Source: Candidatus Bathyarchaeota archaeon JdFR-04 (GTDB taxonomy: Archaea > Thermoproteota > Bathyarchaeia > Bathyarchaeales > UBA233). From it: a stretch of 7,944 nucleotides of DNA. The notes under the pieces are model-generated. The model searched no databases. It saw nothing but the letters and a program-made list of their open reading frames with translations, and was not told where the DNA came from. Positions 6,019 to 7,944 of the stretch are shown here, one piece after another (within the stretch, counting starts at the first letter, position 1; each line of letters opens with the position of its first letter). Location: contig MTLR01000025.1 in the NCBI GenBank assembly GCA_002010925.1, positions 1-7,944 of the forward strand. The letters run 5' to 3'. A program made the translations under genes and the position numbers.

Positions 6019-6456
6019 TTGCCTCATAAATTGAGAAAAACCCGTAAAAAACGTGGCTCACGAACTTGTGGTTACGGAAGGGTAGGGCAACATAGAAAAA
6101 CTTCCTCAAAGGGAATGCGAAAACCAGGGAGACATAAACACGGCTGGACCTACGTAATAAAATACGAGCCAGAGTACTTTGGCAAAAGAGGATTCACTTC
6201 GCCAAAAAGCCTCAAACGGAGGGGGGCAGTGATAAATTTGGGCGAACTTGAAGAACTCGCTGAAAAACTTGCAAACACAGAAGTAGTATACGAAAAGGAG
6301 GGAAAAACATTCATTGATCTTGAAAAATTGGGATATACAAAGCTCCTTGGCACAGGTAGGGTAAATAAACCTGTTATAGTCAAAATCAGCTCCTATTCCG
6401 AAACAGCCGCCGAAAAACTTCAAAAGGTCGGCGGGCAAATTTTAAGAGAAACCTAA
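6019..6456 (+). CDS. rpl15: 50S ribosomal protein uL15 (L15)
   Basis: At 145 residues it has a typical archaeal length. The very basic N-terminus MPHKLRKTRKKRGSRTCGYG with GQHRK and KPGRHKHGW threads into 23S rRNA in known ribosome structures. The C-terminal L15 signature is visible: KLLGTGRVNKPVIVKISSYS, then A..KL...GG. The start is a TTG, chosen because the encoded MPHKLRKTRK begins exactly where archaeal uL15 begins and a Shine-Dalgarno precedes it. The gene lies between Hsp20 (2-nt gap) and SecY (43-nt gap). The uL15-SecY order is the standard spc-type arrangement. The uL30 gene, often located just upstream of uL15, is not present in this window. Confidence 0.97.
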   Translation: MPHKLRKTRKKRGSRTCGYGRVGQHRKTSSKGMRKPGRHKHGWTYVIKYEPEYFGKRGFTSPKSLKRRGAVINLGELEELAEKLANTEVVYEKEGKTFIDLEKLGYTKLLGTGRVNKPVIVKISSYSETAAEKLQKVGGQILRET

Positions 6457-6487
6457 ACGTCAAATGATACGGTTAAAGTAAACACGT

Positions 6488-6493
6488 GGAAGG
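6488..6493 (+). promoter_or_regulatory. Shine-Dalgarno-like site of secY
   Basis: GGAAGG ends 6 nt before the ATG at 6500. It is imperfect but well placed in the 43-nt gap after uL15. No separate promoter is obvious there. Confidence 0.5.
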
Positions 6494-6499
6494 AACAGA

Positions 6500-7921
6500 A
6501 TGGCTGGAAGATTCCTCACCCTTTTCAGACCTCTTTCACGGTTTGTACCCGAAGTAGCTCCACCTAAACGTAGAGTAGGCTTTAACGAGAAAATATTCTG
6601 GACTCTCATGGCTCTTGTGCTTTACTTAGTTATGTCCCAAGTTCCGCTTTACGGCGTTGGGTTGGCGGGTGGAATGGAACTTGCCGCTTTGAGAGTTATC
6701 TTCGCTTCCAACCGTGGTTCACTGATGGAGTTGGGAATAGGACCAATCGTTACAGCGGGTCTGATTTTGCAGCTTCTGGTAGGTTCAGGAATGATAGAGT
6801 GTGACATGTCAAACCCTGAAGATCGGGCAATGTTCACTTCGGCAAGCAAGGTGTTCTCCCTTCTATTCATAGGCTTTCAAGCGTCAGCCTACATCGTCGG
6901 CGGCGTTTATGGCGCGTTAACCTTCAACACGGCGCTTATAATTTTCCTTCAGCTTTTAGCTGCAGGCATGGTTGTCATGCTTTTAGACGAGATGATTCAG
7001 AAGGGTTGGGGTATTGGAAGCGGCATAAGCCTTTTCATTATGGCTGGTGTTGCCCAAAGCATTTTATGGGATAGCTTCGGATTGACTCCCCCCATGGCGG
7101 ACATGAAAAGTTATGGATTCTTCGTGGCTCTGGCTCAAACAATAGCCCGAGGAGAACCAATAATGAGCATGGTTATCCGGATAGACGAAAAAGGTGAGGC
7201 TTTACCATACCCAACACTTTTAGGATTTTTCGCTACTGTCGCTGTATTCTTGATAGTGATTTATATGGAAGGCGTCCGAGTTGAACTTCCACTTGCCTAT
7301 GCCGGATACCGCGGGTTCCGAAGTAGGTACCCAATAAAACTCTTATATGTATCTAACCTTCCGGTTATCTTTGCTTCAGCCCTCTTTGCCAACGTTTATC
7401 TTTTCTCCCAAGTCTTCCAAAGGTTTGTTGGAAGAGGCTTCTGGATAGACCTTTTGGGAAGATTTGATCCTAGTACTGGACAGCCGATAGGCGGACTTGT
7501 TTATTATGTTACTGCCCCCCGCGGAATTACAGAAGTCATGGCCGATCCTGTGAGAGCTTTGGGCTATGTTTCCCTCATGGTTGCTTTCTGCATGATATTT
7601 TCCTACACGTGGCTTGAGGTTGGCGGGTTGGGCCCATCAACTATTGCTAAACAGCTTGTGGATTCGGGAATGCAAATACCTGGTTACCGTCGTTCCAGCA
7701 AGCCTATAGAAGTCATACTTAAACGTTACATCCCAGTTGTAGCTGTTCTAGGCGGGATAATAGTGGGTTTAATAGCCTCAGTAGCCGACTTTTTCGGAGT
7801 TTTCGGAACAGGAATGGGCATACTCCTTTCAATAGGAATCTTATACCAGTATTATGAACTTCTAATGCGAGAAAGAGTAGCCGAAATGTATCCGGCTTTC
7901 CGCAGATTCTTCGGAGGCTAA
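6500..7921 (+). CDS. secY: Preprotein translocase subunit SecY (Sec61 alpha homologue)
   Basis: The 473-residue polytopic membrane protein forms the central channel for secretion and membrane insertion. Ten membrane helices can be placed at about 32-50, 74-98, 116-137, 145-162, 173-192, 240-258, 283-303, 354-373, 408-428 and 433-452. The plug region (about 57-68) follows TM1. Hallmarks include IGPIVTAGLILQLLVGS (80-96), GWGIGSGISLFI (169-180), the cytosolic TM6-7 loop with YRGFRSRYPIKLLYVSNLPV, the TM8-9 loop with GYRRSSKPIEVILKRYIP, and the TM10 motif GTGMGILLSIGILYQYYE. The cytosolic loops bind the ribosome. It appears complete and intact. It follows uL15 as in most archaea. The 23 bases after the stop hold no identifiable gene, and adenylate kinase often comes next in archaea. 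Confidence 0.98.
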   Translation: MAGRFLTLFRPLSRFVPEVAPPKRRVGFNEKIFWTLMALVLYLVMSQVPLYGVGLAGGMELAALRVIFASNRGSLMELGIGPIVTAGLILQLLVGSGMIECDMSNPEDRAMFTSASKVFSLLFIGFQASAYIVGGVYGALTFNTALIIFLQLLAAGMVVMLLDEMIQKGWGIGSGISLFIMAGVAQSILWDSFGLTPPMADMKSYGFFVALAQTIARGEPIMSMVIRIDEKGEALPYPTLLGFFATVAVFLIVIYMEGVRVELPLAYAGYRGFRSRYPIKLLYVSNLPVIFASALFANVYLFSQVFQRFVGRGFWIDLLGRFDPSTGQPIGGLVYYVTAPRGITEVMADPVRALGYVSLMVAFCMIFSYTWLEVGGLGPSTIAKQLVDSGMQIPGYRRSSKPIEVILKRYIPVVAVLGGIIVGLIASVADFFGVFGTGMGILLSIGILYQYYELLMRERVAEMYPAFRRFFGG

Positions 7922-7944
7922 AAACAAACTTGAAACAAGTCGTA

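Noticed and set aside
6106..6438. Minus-strand open frames under uL15
   Set aside because: They are fully antisense to a certain ribosomal protein gene and show low-complexity Phe/Ser-rich translations.
7928..7940. Small hairpin ACTTG-AAA-CAAGT after secY as a terminator
   Set aside because: The stem is only 5 bp, no T tract follows within the window, and the cluster probably continues downstream.

Overview
The window looks archaeal, and my best guess is a member of the Bathyarchaeia (former MCG) or a close Thermoproteota relative. The uL15 and SecY proteins are of the archaeal type. There is a DUF2095-like protein of a family I know only from archaea. TATA-like boxes lie upstream of gene starts, and two clear TTG starts occur. 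The C-terminal dockerin (two calcium loops joined by a 'YGSFPDHPRW'-type linker, ending 'NFGKTYP') on a NosD-like beta-helix resembles proteins I associate with Bathyarchaeota. The lineage is an inference from memory and was not tested.

Layout. (1) Positions 3-1811, plus strand: the 3' part of a large secreted beta-helix (NosD-like) protein followed by a CARDB-like domain and a dockerin. (2) Positions 1812-1993: a convergent intergenic gap with a TATA-like element and three potential hairpins. (3) Minus strand, read from 5403 down to 1994: a DUF2095-like protein, a radical SAM protein with a C-terminal helix-hairpin-helix (COG4277 type), and a signal-peptide / ectodomain / single-TM / basic coiled-coil protein. 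(4) A divergent promoter region at 5404-5542. (5) Plus strand, 5543-7921: Hsp20-like small heat-shock protein, ribosomal protein uL15 and SecY, tightly spaced like an operon.

The most striking gene is 1994-3781. Its whole length, domain order and several local motifs match ribophorin I (RPN1/OST1), a subunit of the eukaryotic oligosaccharyltransferase. Most archaea are thought to use a single-subunit enzyme (AglB). Ribophorin I homologues have been reported in Asgard archaea. A full-length one next to genes of Bathyarchaeia character would be notable. It lies convergent to a surface protein unusually rich in N-glycosylation sequons, and about 2.7 kb from secY. Functional coupling among these is only a hypothesis.

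How the genes may work together: uL15 and SecY belong to the classical spc ribosomal cluster, coupling ribosome synthesis to the translocon. Here an Hsp20 gene with its own promoter, Shine-Dalgarno sequence and TTG start occupies the position just upstream of uL15, where uL30 is often found. The radical SAM-HhH and DUF2095-like genes are probably co-oriented housekeeping genes of unproven function. No tRNA, rRNA, CRISPR array, insertion sequence or attachment site was recognised.
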